From assembly GCA_963745915.1 (NCBI GenBank), contig CAVUZA010000002.1, forward strand, positions 62,001-126,000: a DNA stretch of 64,000 nucleotides, given 5' to 3'. The DNA is from VRUE01 sp963745915 (GTDB lineage: Bacteria; Actinomycetota; Thermoleophilia; Solirubrobacterales; 70-9). Below are positions 1 through 24,054 of the stretch, piece after piece (positions within the stretch are counted from its first letter, which is position 1; each line of letters begins with the position of its first letter). Both the position numbers and the translations under genes were made by a program. Under the pieces are notes generated by a model. The model did no database searches. It saw only the letters and a program-made list of their open reading frames with translations, and was not told the DNA's origin.

Positions 1-15464
<15,464 letters not shown>

Positions 15465-15561
15465 CACACCCTCCCTAGGCCGATCCAGAAGCGCAGCGAA
15501 AACAAGCTAGTACGCCGATGCCGGCAAACCCAAATCGCAGCGTGCCGGCAGATCGCCCGGA
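15465..15561 (-). promoter_or_regulatory. upstream region of the PKS gene
   Basis: The 97 bases between the phosphopantetheinyl transferase stop and the PKS start are more AT-rich than the genes around them. The 10-mer TAGTACGCCG (15508-15517, plus strand) recurs upstream of the PucR-type regulator at 18994-19003. On the minus strand it reads CGGCGTACTA and could include a -10 element or a shared operator; this is inference. Confidence 0.3.
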
Positions 15562-16218
15562 TCAGACGGGAACCGCGATCGCGGTCAGCACCAGGCCGCC
15601 GATCGCCGACCAGCTGCCCCGGAAGCAGTCGAGGCGGGCGCCGCCGACCCACGGCGCCGGCACCCGCAGGTGCGCCGCGAAGGTGCGCGAGCGTGGGTCG
15701 ATCGCCAGCTCGGCGTCGTCGAAGCCGAGCCAGCTCTCGGTCAGCGCGAACCAGGTCTTGTAGACGGCCTCCTTGGCGCTGAACAGCAGCCGGTCCCAGC
15801 TCACGCCCGGCTCCGCCCGGGCCAGGGCGGCGAGCCGCTCGCGCTCGAGCGGCAGGGCGACGTCGGCCAGCAGCCCGTCGGGCAGCGGCAGATCAGGCTC
15901 GGCGTCGATGCCGATCGCCCGCAGCAGCGAGGCCGGGCCAACCGCCGAGGCGCGGAAGCCCTCGCAGTGGGTGATGCTGCCGACGAAACCGGCCGGCCAG
16001 CGCGGCTCGCCGCGCGGCCCGGCGGGGATCGGCTCCGGCTCGTGGCCGAGCCGGCCGAGCGCGCGGCGGGCGCAGGCGCGGCCGGTGGCGAACTCGCGCT
16101 GGCGCTTCTCGACCGCGCGGGCGACCAGCTCGGCCTCCTGCGGGTAGAGGGGCTGGTCGAGGATGTCGACCCGCGACTCGGCGACGGCGACGCAGCGGGG
16201 CAGCAGCGGCTCAAGCAC
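15562..16218 (-). CDS. 4'-phosphopantetheinyl transferase (Sfp/EntD type)
   Basis: 218 aa, the usual size of an Sfp/EntD-type enzyme that moves the 4'-phosphopantetheine arm of CoA onto the conserved Ser of carrier proteins. The Mg-binding motif GIDAE (about residue 110) and the downstream motif FSAKEAVYK (about residue 157) are both intact, as is the WxxxxLLF approach to it. The gene overlaps the end of the metallophosphoesterase gene by 8 bases and stops 97 bases before the PKS start on the same strand. It is therefore the obvious activator of the PKS carrier proteins, which otherwise stay in the apo form. It may also serve other carrier proteins in the cell. Confidence 0.92.
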   Translation of the reverse strand: MLEPLLPRCVAVAESRVDILDQPLYPQEAELVARAVEKRQREFATGRACARRALGRLGHEPEPIPAGPRGEPRWPAGFVGSITHCEGFRASAVGPASLLRAIGIDAEPDLPLPDGLLADVALPLERERLAALARAEPGVSWDRLLFSAKEAVYKTWFALTESWLGFDDAELAIDPRSRTFAAHLRVPAPWVGGARLDCFRGSWSAIGGLVLTAIAVPV

Positions 16219-17053
16219 GGCGCTCTTCCGGCAGCAGGCGGCGCGGCACCGGCGGCCAGCTCGGCCAGCGCCGCCGCTCGCGCGGGTAGCCGAGCGAGAC
16301 CTCCTCGAAGCGCACGCCGTCGTGCCAGGTCGTGCGCGGGATGTGGAGGTGGCCGTGGACGACGGCGGCGGCGCGGAAGCGGCGGTGCCAATCGGCGGTC
16401 CGCTGGGTGCCGCACCACTGGGCGAACTCCGGGTGGCGCAGGGCGGCGGTCGGCGCCGCCAGCAGCGGGTAGTGGTTGACGAAGACCGCCGGCAGGACCG
16501 GCTCGAGGTCGAGCAGGCGCGCCTCGGTGGCGCTGACCCGGGCCGCGCACCAGGCCTCGCGGCTAGGGTAGGGGTCCGGGTCGAGCAGGAACTCGTCGGC
16601 GCAGACCACGCCCGCCGCTTCGGCCCGCCGCAGCGAGTCCGCGCGGTCGGTGCCGGTGCCGAAGCTGTAGTCGTAGAGCAGGAAGGTGGGCACCACCCGC
16701 AGCGGCCCGCCGGGCCCGTCCCAGATCGGGTAGGGGTCCTCGGGGGTGAGCACGCCGAGCCGGCGGCAGATCTCGACCAGGCGCAGGTAGCGGCGCTCGC
16801 CGCGCAGCTCGGGCGGCTCGTCGCGCTGGGCCAGCAGCTCGTGGTTGCCGGGGGCCCAGACGACCCTGGCGAAGCGCTCGGCGAGCAGGCCGAGCGCCCA
16901 CTCGACGTCCTCCGGCCGCTCGGCGACGTCGCCGGCGACCAGCAGCCAGTCGCCGTCGGCGCCGGGCTCGATCGCCTCGACCAGGGCGCGGTTCTCGGCG
17001 TGCTCGACGTGCAGGTCGGCGACCGCCAGCAGCGCTCCGTGCCTCGAGCCCAT
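16211..17053 (-). CDS. metallophosphoesterase (calcineurin-like)
   Basis: 280 aa. The dimetal phosphoesterase signature appears in order: DLHVEH near the N-terminus (D-x-H), GDV (about residue 40), GNHE (about residue 73) and HGHLH near residue 230. The substrate is not recognisable. It overlaps the phosphopantetheinyl transferase start by 8 bases, so the two are translationally coupled. A role in PKS tailoring or cofactor turnover is possible but only inferred from position. It lies 26 bases after the LmbU-like gene stop and could be co-transcribed with it. Confidence 0.85.
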   Translation of the reverse strand: MGSRHGALLAVADLHVEHAENRALVEAIEPGADGDWLLVAGDVAERPEDVEWALGLLAERFARVVWAPGNHELLAQRDEPPELRGERRYLRLVEICRRLGVLTPEDPYPIWDGPGGPLRVVPTFLLYDYSFGTGTDRADSLRRAEAAGVVCADEFLLDPDPYPSREAWCAARVSATEARLLDLEPVLPAVFVNHYPLLAAPTAALRHPEFAQWCGTQRTADWHRRFRAAAVVHGHLHIPRTTWHDGVRFEEVSLGYPRERRRWPSWPPVPRRLLPEERRA

Positions 17054-17079
17054 CCCGCGTCCGGCGACCGTCGGCCCGG

Positions 17080-17616
17080 CTATTTCCCGGCCGCGCCGAG
17101 CCGGTGGCCGCAGTGCGGGCAGACCGCCGCCGGGTCACGCGGCTGCGCCTCGCCGCCGCTCGCCCCACGCCGCGCCGCGCGCAGCTCGAGCCGCAGGTCG
17201 GCGACCGAGAGCCGCTCGGCCTGCGCCCGTTCGAGCCAGCGCCGCTGCTCCTCGGGCTCCAGCGGGGCGAGCAGCACGTGGTGGCTCCAACTCAACTTGT
17301 CACTACGTAGTGACAGATCGAAGCGCGATGCGACCCAGGCCATGTTGCGCAGGCTGGCGACGTCGTAGCCGGTCACCCGCGCCGCCTCGGCGTAGCGCTC
17401 GCCCCAGCGCGCGGTCCCGTAGCGCACCCAGTCGCCGATCCACCACTGGCTGCAGCGGCCGATCGCCCCGAGGCGCCGCCCGGCGCTGAGCCAGCCGGCC
17501 TGGCCCAGGTCCCCCGCGGGGCGCCAGGCGACGGTCGAGAGCGTCCCCGCCGCAGCGCGAGCGGAACCCGGCGTCGAAGCTGGCGGTGCCTTGACCGCCT
17601 CTGGCGAACCTGACAT
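17080..17616 (-). CDS. LmbU-like transcriptional regulator
   Basis: 178 aa from the ATG at 17616; the frame is open upstream to 17769 but that extension has atypical composition. The central block GRRLGAIGRCSQWWIGDWV, followed by YGERYxEAxxxTGYDxxSLRNMAWVA, resembles the LmbU family of cluster-situated regulators known from lincomycin-type loci. The C-terminal tail has CPHCGH, a possible two-Cys metal knuckle. Its position beside a PKS and a PucR-type regulator supports a role in switching on the cluster. The identification rests on motif memory rather than alignment, so a general DNA-binding protein of unknown role is the alternative. Confidence 0.62.
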   Translation of the reverse strand: MSGSPEAVKAPPASTPGSARAAAGTLSTVAWRPAGDLGQAGWLSAGRRLGAIGRCSQWWIGDWVRYGTARWGERYAEAARVTGYDVASLRNMAWVASRFDLSLRSDKLSWSHHVLLAPLEPEEQRRWLERAQAERLSVADLRLELRAARRGASGGEAQPRDPAAVCPHCGHRLGAAGK

Positions 17617-17784
17617 GGCGAGCGTGCCCCCGAATCGCTGACTGGACGAAGTGCCGGCCGCGGATGGCTGTCCTGCCTCGCCTCCCGAGCGCGACCCGAC
17701 ATATCTAACTGCGGCCGCGGGCGCCGGGCTACACCATTGTGGTGCGCGGCCGCCCCGGCGGATCGCCAAAGTGTCGCACCGGGC

Positions 17785-18960
17785 CTACGGCCGGCCCAGC
17801 TGCTCGAGCCGCAGCGCCACCTCGAGCTCGGCGTGGCAGCTGTGCAGCAGGCGGCCGAGCGCCTCCTCGACTTTGCGCAGCCGGCGCTGCACGGTGTGGC
17901 GGTCGACACCGAGCGCCGCCGCCGCGGTCGCCGCGTTGAAGCCGGCGGCGAAGTAGGCGCGCAGGGTGTCGCGCAGGACCTCGCCCGAGTCGCCGACGGC
18001 GTCGAGCGGCGCCAGGTAGGTGAGGCGGAGCGCCGCCGCCATCTGCTCGTCGCGCATGACCGCGGCGAGCAGCACCACCTCGCTGGCCCGGGTCAGCGGC
18101 CGCGGGTCGCGCATCGCGACCACCCTCGCGGCCTGCGCTTCGCGGTGAGTGAGGCGCCAGCCCTCGATCCCGCGGCGCGGCTCGCCGAGCGCCAGCGCCG
18201 TCTCGCCGAGCACCCCCGAGCCGGCCAGGCGCTCGACCTCGGCCGGGGCCAGCGGCTCACGGCCGCCGAGCCAAGCCCAGGCGCTCTCGGTGCCGCGCGG
18301 CACGACCAGGGCCGGGCGGGCGAGCCCGGCGGCGAGGGTGCGGGCGGCGACGTCGGGGCGCGGCCCGGTGACGATCAGGCCCAGGTGCCAGGCGTCGAAC
18401 TCGTAGTCGACCGCGGCCTCGTCCAGCGGCGAGCCGCCGGCGAGCAGGCGCTGCACGCGTTCGGCCTGGCGCTGGGCCGGCGAGCGGCGCATGATCTCCA
18501 ACTCGTTGGCGTACTCGGCGGCGACCGAAGCCATCAGCCGGTCGACGTGCGGGCCCTGGCCGCGGAGGATCGCCCGCAGCGCCTCGTTGGGCAGGCTGTC
18601 GGTCTCGTCCATGACGAATTCCCCGACCAGCCGGTCGCCGGCGGCGTAGCGGCGCAGCACCGTGTCGAGGCCGATCCCGTTGCGGGCCGCGAGCCGCGCC
18701 TGGGCGGCGGCGGCGCCGGGGATCGGGTCCGACCAGCCCTCGCCGCGTTCGATCCCGGTCAGGGCGAAGGCGACGACCTCGGCGACCGTCGCCCGCAGGC
18801 CGGCCGCGTACTCGGCGTCTTCGCTCTCGGCCGGCTCGGCTAACGCCCTGACCTGGGCGAAGACCGCCTCTTCGATCTCCGCCGAGCGGGCGCGCAGCCG
18901 CGCCGCCAGCTGGCCGCGGATTCGCTCCAGCGAGCTGCCCCTGACGCTGGCCTTGTTCAA
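17785..18960 (-). CDS. PucR/CdaR-type transcriptional regulator
   Basis: 391 aa. The C-terminal about 60 residues carry the PucR-type helix-turn-helix: LRAYFxAGFNxxxAAxALGVDRHTVQRRLRKVEE, typical of HTH_30. The N-terminal two thirds are an alpha-helical sensing region followed by a GGDEF-like CdaR region. No phosphoacceptor or ligand-binding motif is recognisable. The ATG at 18960 follows a divergent intergenic region shared with the carbonic anhydrase gene. Its location upstream of the LmbU-like gene and PKS suggests pathway control; the shared upstream 10-mer with the PKS gene is weak support. Confidence 0.88.
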   Translation of the reverse strand: MNKASVRGSSLERIRGQLAARLRARSAEIEEAVFAQVRALAEPAESEDAEYAAGLRATVAEVVAFALTGIERGEGWSDPIPGAAAAQARLAARNGIGLDTVLRRYAAGDRLVGEFVMDETDSLPNEALRAILRGQGPHVDRLMASVAAEYANELEIMRRSPAQRQAERVQRLLAGGSPLDEAAVDYEFDAWHLGLIVTGPRPDVAARTLAAGLARPALVVPRGTESAWAWLGGREPLAPAEVERLAGSGVLGETALALGEPRRGIEGWRLTHREAQAARVVAMRDPRPLTRASEVVLLAAVMRDEQMAAALRLTYLAPLDAVGDSGEVLRDTLRAYFAAGFNAATAAAALGVDRHTVQRRLRKVEEALGRLLHSCHAELEVALRLEQLGRP

Positions 18961-19090
18961 CGCACCCCGGCCCCCTTTCTCCCGTACACACCGTAGTACG
19001 CCGCTTGGCGGCGCGTCTACCCGGCCGCCGCGGCGGCCCGCCCCGGCTCGCCGCTCGCCGCCGCCGGAGTTCTTCTAGGGTTCAGCGCCG
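18961..19090. promoter_or_regulatory. divergent promoter region, PucR-type regulator / carbonic anhydrase
   Basis: 130 bp between divergent starts. It contains CGTAC-N8-GTACG (about 18983-19000), a small inverted repeat, overlapping the 10-mer TAGTACGCCG (18994-19003) also found upstream of the PKS. Confidence 0.4.
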
Positions 19091-19585
19091 ATGGGCGTCA
19101 TCGACGAGCTGCTGGGCAAGAACGAGCGCTTCGCCGCGTCGGTGCGCACGGCCCACCTGCCGGTCGAGCCGAGCCGCCGGCTGGCGATCGTCACCTGTAT
19201 GGACTCGCGCCTCGACGTCTTCGCCGCGCTCGGCCTCGGCGACGGCGAGGCGCACGTGCTGCGCAACGCCGGCGGCGTGATCACCGACGACGTGATCCGC
19301 TCGCTGGCCCTCTCCCAGCGCCGCCTCGGCACCCGCGAGACGATGCTGATCCACCACACCGACTGCGGCCTGCAGAAGGTCAGCGACGACGAGTTCCGCG
19401 CCGAGCTGCAGGCCGACACCGGCATCGCCCCCGCCTTCGCGATCGAGTCCTTCGAGGACGTCGAGGCCGACGTGCGCCAGTCGATCCTGCGCGTGCGCAA
19501 CTCGCCCTTCCTCCCCCACCGCGACTCGGTGCGCGGCTTCGTCTACGACGTCGACAACCACCGCCTGCGCGAGATCGAGGCCTGA
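19091..19585 (+). CDS. beta-class carbonic anhydrase
   Basis: 164 aa, the length of the short actinobacterial beta-carbonic anhydrases. Zinc ligands are visible: Cys36 in VTCMDSR, His89 and Cys92 in HHTDCG, and the Asp38/Arg40 pair that gates the active site. It interconverts CO2 and bicarbonate. The gene is alone on the plus strand, between the divergent regulator gene and the convergent end of the biosynthetic operon (only 7 bases separate the two stops), so it is probably not part of either cluster. Bicarbonate for malonyl-CoA synthesis is a conceivable link but unsupported. Confidence 0.93.
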   Translation: MGVIDELLGKNERFAASVRTAHLPVEPSRRLAIVTCMDSRLDVFAALGLGDGEAHVLRNAGGVITDDVIRSLALSQRRLGTRETMLIHHTDCGLQKVSDDEFRAELQADTGIAPAFAIESFEDVEADVRQSILRVRNSPFLPHRDSVRGFVYDVDNHRLREIEA

Positions 19586-19592
19586 GCCGGGC

Positions 19593-21152
19593 TCAGCCGC
19601 CGAGGCGGTAGGTGACGATCTGGGCCGCCTGGCCCGCGGCGGCGGCGACGCCGGCCGGGGCGACCAGAGCGTCACCGTGCACGGTGACGCCGGTGTTGGT
19701 GCCGGCGGGCAGCTTTTCGCGCCAGAGGACGTTGCCGGTCTTGGCGTCGAAGGCGCTGACGTTGCCTTCGTAGGTGGTCGCGAAGACCAGGTCGTTGACC
19801 GCGGTGGTCGCGCCGAACACCGGCGTCGTCAGTTCTTGCTTCCACTTGACCTTGCCGGTTGCCGTGTCGATCGCCACCACTTCTCCGTTCGACGGGCCGC
19901 CTTCGCTCTTTTCGGTCGGCCCGGTGATCGTCAGCGGGCTGTTGACGACCGGCACGAACACGGTCGAGCCGCTGCCGTCGACCGACATCGGCGCGATCAC
20001 GCCGCCGAGCGAGCCCGGGTAGACGGTGACCGGCGTCTTCGGGTAGTTGCCGCGCATCGCTTCGAGGCCGATGTCGTCGTTGCCGTTGTGCTTGCCGACC
20101 GGGCGCTTCCAGAGCAGCTTGCCGCTCTTGCGGTCCAGCGCGATCACGATCCCCGACTTGCCGGCGCCGATCACCATGTCCCTGCCGCCCGAGCTGACCA
20201 GGATCGGCGGGTCCTGCAGGTCCCAGTCGTTGACGTCGTGCGGGGTCAGCTGGTAGTACCAGTCGAGCTTGCCGGTCTTCGTGTCCAGCTTGGCGATCGA
20301 GTCGGTGTAGAGGTTGGGCCCCGGCCGGCTCGAGCCCCACGGCTGCTGTTCGGTGCCGGGAATCGGCCCGGGGTTGCCGATGCCGACGTACATCGAGCCG
20401 TTGCCGTCGAAGGCCGGCGTGTACCAGAGGCCGCCGCCCGAGTTGACCTGGGGATTCCCCCAGAGGCCGTTTGGCACGGTGTTGAACTTCCACGCTTTCT
20501 TGCCGGTCTTGCCGTTCAGCGCCCAGAGGATCCCGACCCCGTTGCCGCCGTAGAATTCTTCGACGTTGACCGGCACGGTGGAGACGAAGACGAGCCCGTC
20601 TTCGTAGCCGGGCGCCATGTCGATCCCCTCGTTCCCGTTGCGCGCCAGCTTGGTCGACCAGACCTGTTCGCCGGTCTTCTGATCGAGGGCGAAGGCTTCC
20701 GTGGGCGTGGCGCCGAAGACCTTGCCGTCGGCGACGACGACTCCGTTGGGGCCGTGGTCGGCCTGTTCGAAGCTCGCGTTCCAGAGCACTTCTCCGCTCT
20801 CCATCTCGATCGCCTGCACGTTGGAGGCCAGATCCTGCGAGTACATGACGCCCTTGCTGACGATCGGCGAGGAGGCGTAGCTGCCGAAGGCGCTCGGCGG
20901 CGAGGAGATCGGCAGGGTCCAGGCGAGCTGCAGGTCGGAGACGGTCGAACTGTCGATCGGGCCGCCGCTGTAGCGGGTGTTGGCGGTGTCCCCGTTGGGA
21001 TGGCCCGAGCCGGTGAAGCTCGCCTTTTCGCCGCTATCCCCGTCGGAGGAGCCGCAGCCGCCGATCAGGCCGGCGAGCGCCAGCGTCAAGGCCAGCGCCG
21101 CGAGCCCGGCCGCCGCGCGGGCAGCCCTCTTTCCCCTGCTGAGCCTGCTCAT
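19593..21152 (-). CDS. PQQ-type beta-propeller lipoprotein (quinoprotein dehydrogenase-like)
   Basis: 519 aa. A signal peptide ends in a lipobox (LAGLIGGC, Cys33), so the protein should be anchored outside the membrane. The rest is a series of propeller blades with the repeated pattern A-x-D-x-x-T-G-x-x-x-W, plus the HDVNDWDLQDPP stretch typical of PQQ-dependent alcohol dehydrogenases. The vicinal Cys pair and haem-binding motif of some family members are absent, so electron transfer is not clear. Its ATG overlaps the stop of the N-hydroxylase gene by 4 bases (ATGA), making it the last gene of the nine-gene operon. A late extracytoplasmic oxidation or activation of the product is a reasonable guess; a structural propeller without PQQ is the alternative. 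Confidence 0.8.
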   Translation of the reverse strand: MSRLSRGKRAARAAAGLAALALTLALAGLIGGCGSSDGDSGEKASFTGSGHPNGDTANTRYSGGPIDSSTVSDLQLAWTLPISSPPSAFGSYASSPIVSKGVMYSQDLASNVQAIEMESGEVLWNASFEQADHGPNGVVVADGKVFGATPTEAFALDQKTGEQVWSTKLARNGNEGIDMAPGYEDGLVFVSTVPVNVEEFYGGNGVGILWALNGKTGKKAWKFNTVPNGLWGNPQVNSGGGLWYTPAFDGNGSMYVGIGNPGPIPGTEQQPWGSSRPGPNLYTDSIAKLDTKTGKLDWYYQLTPHDVNDWDLQDPPILVSSGGRDMVIGAGKSGIVIALDRKSGKLLWKRPVGKHNGNDDIGLEAMRGNYPKTPVTVYPGSLGGVIAPMSVDGSGSTVFVPVVNSPLTITGPTEKSEGGPSNGEVVAIDTATGKVKWKQELTTPVFGATTAVNDLVFATTYEGNVSAFDAKTGNVLWREKLPAGTNTGVTVHGDALVAPAGVAAAAGQAAQIVTYRLGG

Positions 21153-22477
21153 TGCGCGACCTTATTTGACTGCTTTGCGGGTGTCAAGTGTTCGGCGACC
21201 AACGGCTGCAGGACCCGGTTGGAGAGCAGGCCGAGGGCGCCGAGGTTGGCGAAGCCGGGCCCCTGGCTGGGGCCGGCGAGGCCGGGGATCTGCAGCCGCG
21301 GGCTCATCCCGCGCAGCTCCAGGTGGCGGCCGATCGGCACCTCGCTGCCGGCGGGCCGCTCCCAGAGCGGCCCGGAGCGGCGCTCGATCTCGCGCCGCAC
21401 CGCGTCGGGGAAGAGGGTGCGCATCTGGGCGAGCAGGTCGAAGCCGGTGCAGTTGGCGACGTAGTCGTGCGCGGCGCTCGCCTCGCCCTGCGGCGAGTCG
21501 TAGATCACCCGCACCCCGTCGCCGTCCGCCGCCGCGCCGACGTCGCCGACCCGGCCGGTGACGAAGCCGACGCGGTCGTCGTAGGCGATCGCCGCCAGGC
21601 TCGGCGGGTCGAAGACGCCGCGGTCGGAGTGCTTGACGAAGTCGCGCCGCGTGACCTCGTCGAGCGCCTCCCAGCCGACCGCGTCGGGGTCGGAGAAGAC
21701 GCGGTTCTCGAGGAAGCTCTCGCCGCGGCTCATCGGCAGCAGCGGCGTGTAGATCGTGAACTTGCAGCGGGGCCGCAGGCCGCGCAGGAACATCGTCGCG
21801 CTGAGCGCGCTCTCGCCGCCGCCGACGATCGCCACGTCGCAGGCGCGGTCGGCGGGGATGCGGGCGAACTCGCTGCGCTTGCTGTCGCAGTGGAAGACGC
21901 GCTCGGCGACCGCCGGCTCGTGCGGGAAGGCGCGGTGGATGCCCGGTCCGGTGAGGACCAGGGCGCCGGCCGTGTGGCGCGAGCTGCCGCCGTCCTCCTC
22001 GGCCTCGACCACCCAGCGCTCGCCGGCCTCGTCGATCGTCACCTGCGAGACCCGCGCCCGCAGGTGGGTGACGCCCTCGGTCGCCCGCTCCAGCACCCAG
22101 CTCAGGTACTCGCCGTAGTCGCGGTGGCGAACCGGCGGCGAGCCGGCGTCGACCCAGCGCGCGTAGCGGCGGCGCGAGATCATGTGCTGCTGCCAGGTGA
22201 AGGAGGCCAGCGCCGCGTCGATCGCCTCGCCCGCCTCGCCGAACTCGACGTGGCTGCGGTAGGGGAAGCCGACGTCCTTGATCGGCGTCACCGCCAGCGG
22301 CTCCTCGCCCGAGGTCATCCCGTTGCGCCCCTTCCAGGAGGCGGCGACCTCGGTCGCCTCGACCACCTTCATCGAGATCCGCGCCAGGCCGAGGCTGTTG
22401 AGCACGTGCACCTTGGTCGCCAGCCCGGCCGCCTTGGCCCCGGCCCCGACCACGATCAGGTCGTGATTGGCGGTCAT
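21149..22477 (-). CDS. FAD-dependent amine N-hydroxylase, MbtG-like
   Basis: 442 aa from the ATG at 22477, which overlaps the P450 stop (ATGA). The architecture matches MbtG, the mycobactin lysine N6-monooxygenase: FAD site VVGAGAKAAGLATK at the N-terminus, KDVGFPYRS, a WVD-G-P-HR stretch, the LTGPG turn, NADPH site VAIVGGGESALSA, then RGESFLENRVFSDP and the C-terminal GPSQGPGFANLGALGLLS. Known family members add an oxygen to a primary amine (lysine, ornithine). There is no mycobactin-type NRPS nearby, so the amine here may come from the aminodeoxychorismate branch or from an amino acid delivered by the tRNA system; the substrate is unknown. Confidence 0.85.
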   Translation of the reverse strand: MTANHDLIVVGAGAKAAGLATKVHVLNSLGLARISMKVVEATEVAASWKGRNGMTSGEEPLAVTPIKDVGFPYRSHVEFGEAGEAIDAALASFTWQQHMISRRRYARWVDAGSPPVRHRDYGEYLSWVLERATEGVTHLRARVSQVTIDEAGERWVVEAEEDGGSSRHTAGALVLTGPGIHRAFPHEPAVAERVFHCDSKRSEFARIPADRACDVAIVGGGESALSATMFLRGLRPRCKFTIYTPLLPMSRGESFLENRVFSDPDAVGWEALDEVTRRDFVKHSDRGVFDPPSLAAIAYDDRVGFVTGRVGDVGAAADGDGVRVIYDSPQGEASAAHDYVANCTGFDLLAQMRTLFPDAVRREIERRSGPLWERPAGSEVPIGRHLELRGMSPRLQIPGLAGPSQGPGFANLGALGLLSNRVLQPLVAEHLTPAKQSNKVAQ

Positions 22478-23776
22478 GCGTAGGCCGGGGTTCGGGGGCG
22501 GGCGACGACGAGGCCGTGCTCGGCCGGGCTGAAGGCGATCGCGGCGCGGGCGATGCGCTCGCCGCGCGACTCGACCGGCTCCAGCTCGACCTCCTCCAGC
22601 ACCGTGCGCAGCACCCGCTTCATCTCCTGTTCGGCGTAGCTCGCCGCCAGGCAGCGGCGGGCGCCGCCGCCGAAGGGGATCCAGGTCGGCACCGAGGCGC
22701 GCTGAGTGAGGAAGCGCTCGGGGCGGAACTCGTGCGGGCGCTCGTAGACGTCGGCGCGGTGGTGGACGAGGTAGACGCAGGGGGCGATCAGCGTCCCGGC
22801 CGGCAGCTCGTGGCCGCCGAGCCGCGCCGGCCCGAGCAGGCGGCGGACGACTACCGGGACCGGCGGCCGCAGCCGCAGCGTCTCCTTGATCGTCGCGTCC
22901 AGGTACTCCTCGCCGCCGTCGTCGAGCACTTCGCCCTGCAGGCGGGCGAGCTTCTCGGGGTGGCGCAGCAGCCGCTCGAAGACCCAGGCCAGCGAGCTCG
23001 AGGTCGGCCCGTCGGTGAGCAGGGTCAGCAGTTCGTCGCGCAGCTCCTCCTCGCTCAGCGGCGTACCGTCCTCGTGGCGGGCGGAGACCAGGATCGAGAC
23101 CGCGTCGCGGCGGCCCTCCTCGCCCGCGGCCCGGCGGCGGCGGGCCTCCTCCAGCACCGCCGCCTCGACCGGCGCCATCGCCCGCCGCCAGACTGCGGCT
23201 GCGTTCGAGCCAGCCCGGGCCGAGCAGCGCCAGGCGGCGCAGCCGCGCTTCGTCGTTGATCGCCGCGGTCAGGCCGGTGAGCAGCCCGCGCAGCCGGTCG
23301 AGCCGGCCCTCGTCGTCGCCGAAGACGGCGCGCATCACGACCTCCTGGGTCAGCGCCTGCATCCGCGGCCACAGGGCGAAGGGCTCGCCGGCCGGCCAGG
23401 CGCGCACTTCGCGCCGGGTCAGGGCGGTCATCATCTCGGCGTCCTCGCGCATCCGCTCGCCGTGGAAGCGGGGCAGCATCAGCTTGCGCTGGGCCATGTG
23501 CGCGGGCTCCTCGCTGAGCATCACCGAGTGGGCGCCGAGCACCGGCCGCAGGGCGAGGTTGGGGACGCCGACGCCGAGCTCGTTGGTGTCGGTCGAGAAG
23601 ACCCGTTTGACGTCCTCGGGGTCGGAGAGCAGGACCCAGGTGCCGAGGTGGCGCAGGCGCAGGGTGAAGCTGTCGCCGTAGCGCTGCCGGCACTGCTCAA
23701 GGAAGGGCAGCGGTTCGCGCGTCCAGCGGCGCGACTGCAGGGCGCGGGGCAGGCGCGGCCCGGGCGGCAGGCTCAT
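22474..23776 (-). CDS. cytochrome P450, split by an apparent frameshift near 23190
   Basis: The N-terminal half (ATG 23776) begins MSLPPGPRLP and runs in one frame to about 23190. The rest continues one frame over and ends at 22474. Joined, it would be about 430 aa, normal for a bacterial class P450. The haem ligand motif FGGGARRC (Cys) and the ExxR helix KETLRLRP are intact. The I-helix reads LLTDGPTSSSLAW, one residue shorter than the usual AGxE/DTT pattern and without its acid-alcohol pair. In the first frame the protein would read through into the next gene, which is an artefact. Either a one-base sequencing error or true inactivation; both coding halves look well conserved, which favours error or a very recent mutation. 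Start overlaps the mutase stop (ATGA). Confidence 0.82.
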
Positions 23777-24054
23777 GCCTCGCTGCCCTCCATCAGCTCG
23801 TCCTCGAGCTTGCAGGTGGCGCCGATCAGCAGCTCGAAGAGCGCCGCGCTGAACTCCTCCGGCAGCCCGGCCTCGGCGCCGCGCGCCAGGTAGCGGGCGC
23901 GCACCTCGGCGACCCGCTCGGGCTGCATCATCGGGATCCCGTGCTCGCTCTTGTAGGCGGCGACTTCGCGGCAGATCTGGAAGCGCTCGCCGAGCAGGCG
24001 CGAGATCTCGGCGTCGATCGGGTCGAGCCGGGCGCGGAACCGGTCGAGGCTCAC
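23773..24054 (-). CDS. papB: 4-amino-4-deoxychorismate mutase (PapB/CmlD type, AroQ fold)
   Basis: 93 aa from a GTG at 24054 that overlaps the deacetylase stop (GTGA). It is an AroQ-fold mutase. Beyond the general chorismate mutase pattern it has features I associate with PapB/CmlD: ERFQICREVAAYK, then GIPMMQPERV, and a C-terminal TCKLEDE where ordinary AroQ enzymes end in a Gln-containing helix. It would convert 4-amino-4-deoxychorismate to 4-amino-4-deoxyprephenate. The fused aminodeoxychorismate synthase in the same operon supplies that substrate. An ordinary chorismate mutase is the alternative, less likely given the neighbour. Confidence 0.8.
   Translation of the reverse strand: MSLDRFRARLDPIDAEISRLLGERFQICREVAAYKSEHGIPMMQPERVAEVRARYLARGAEAGLPEEFSAALFELLIGATCKLEDELMEGSEA

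Noticed and set aside
21149..22477. Siderophore (mycobactin) pathway
   Set aside because: MbtG-like protein is present, but there is no NRPS or salicylate synthase; PIKGT marks aminodeoxychorismate synthase instead.
21149..23776. 875-aa P450-monooxygenase fusion protein
   Set aside because: The frame through the middle is an Arg/Gly-rich read-through caused by the frameshift; the P450 C-terminal half and the hydroxylase have their own frames and starts.
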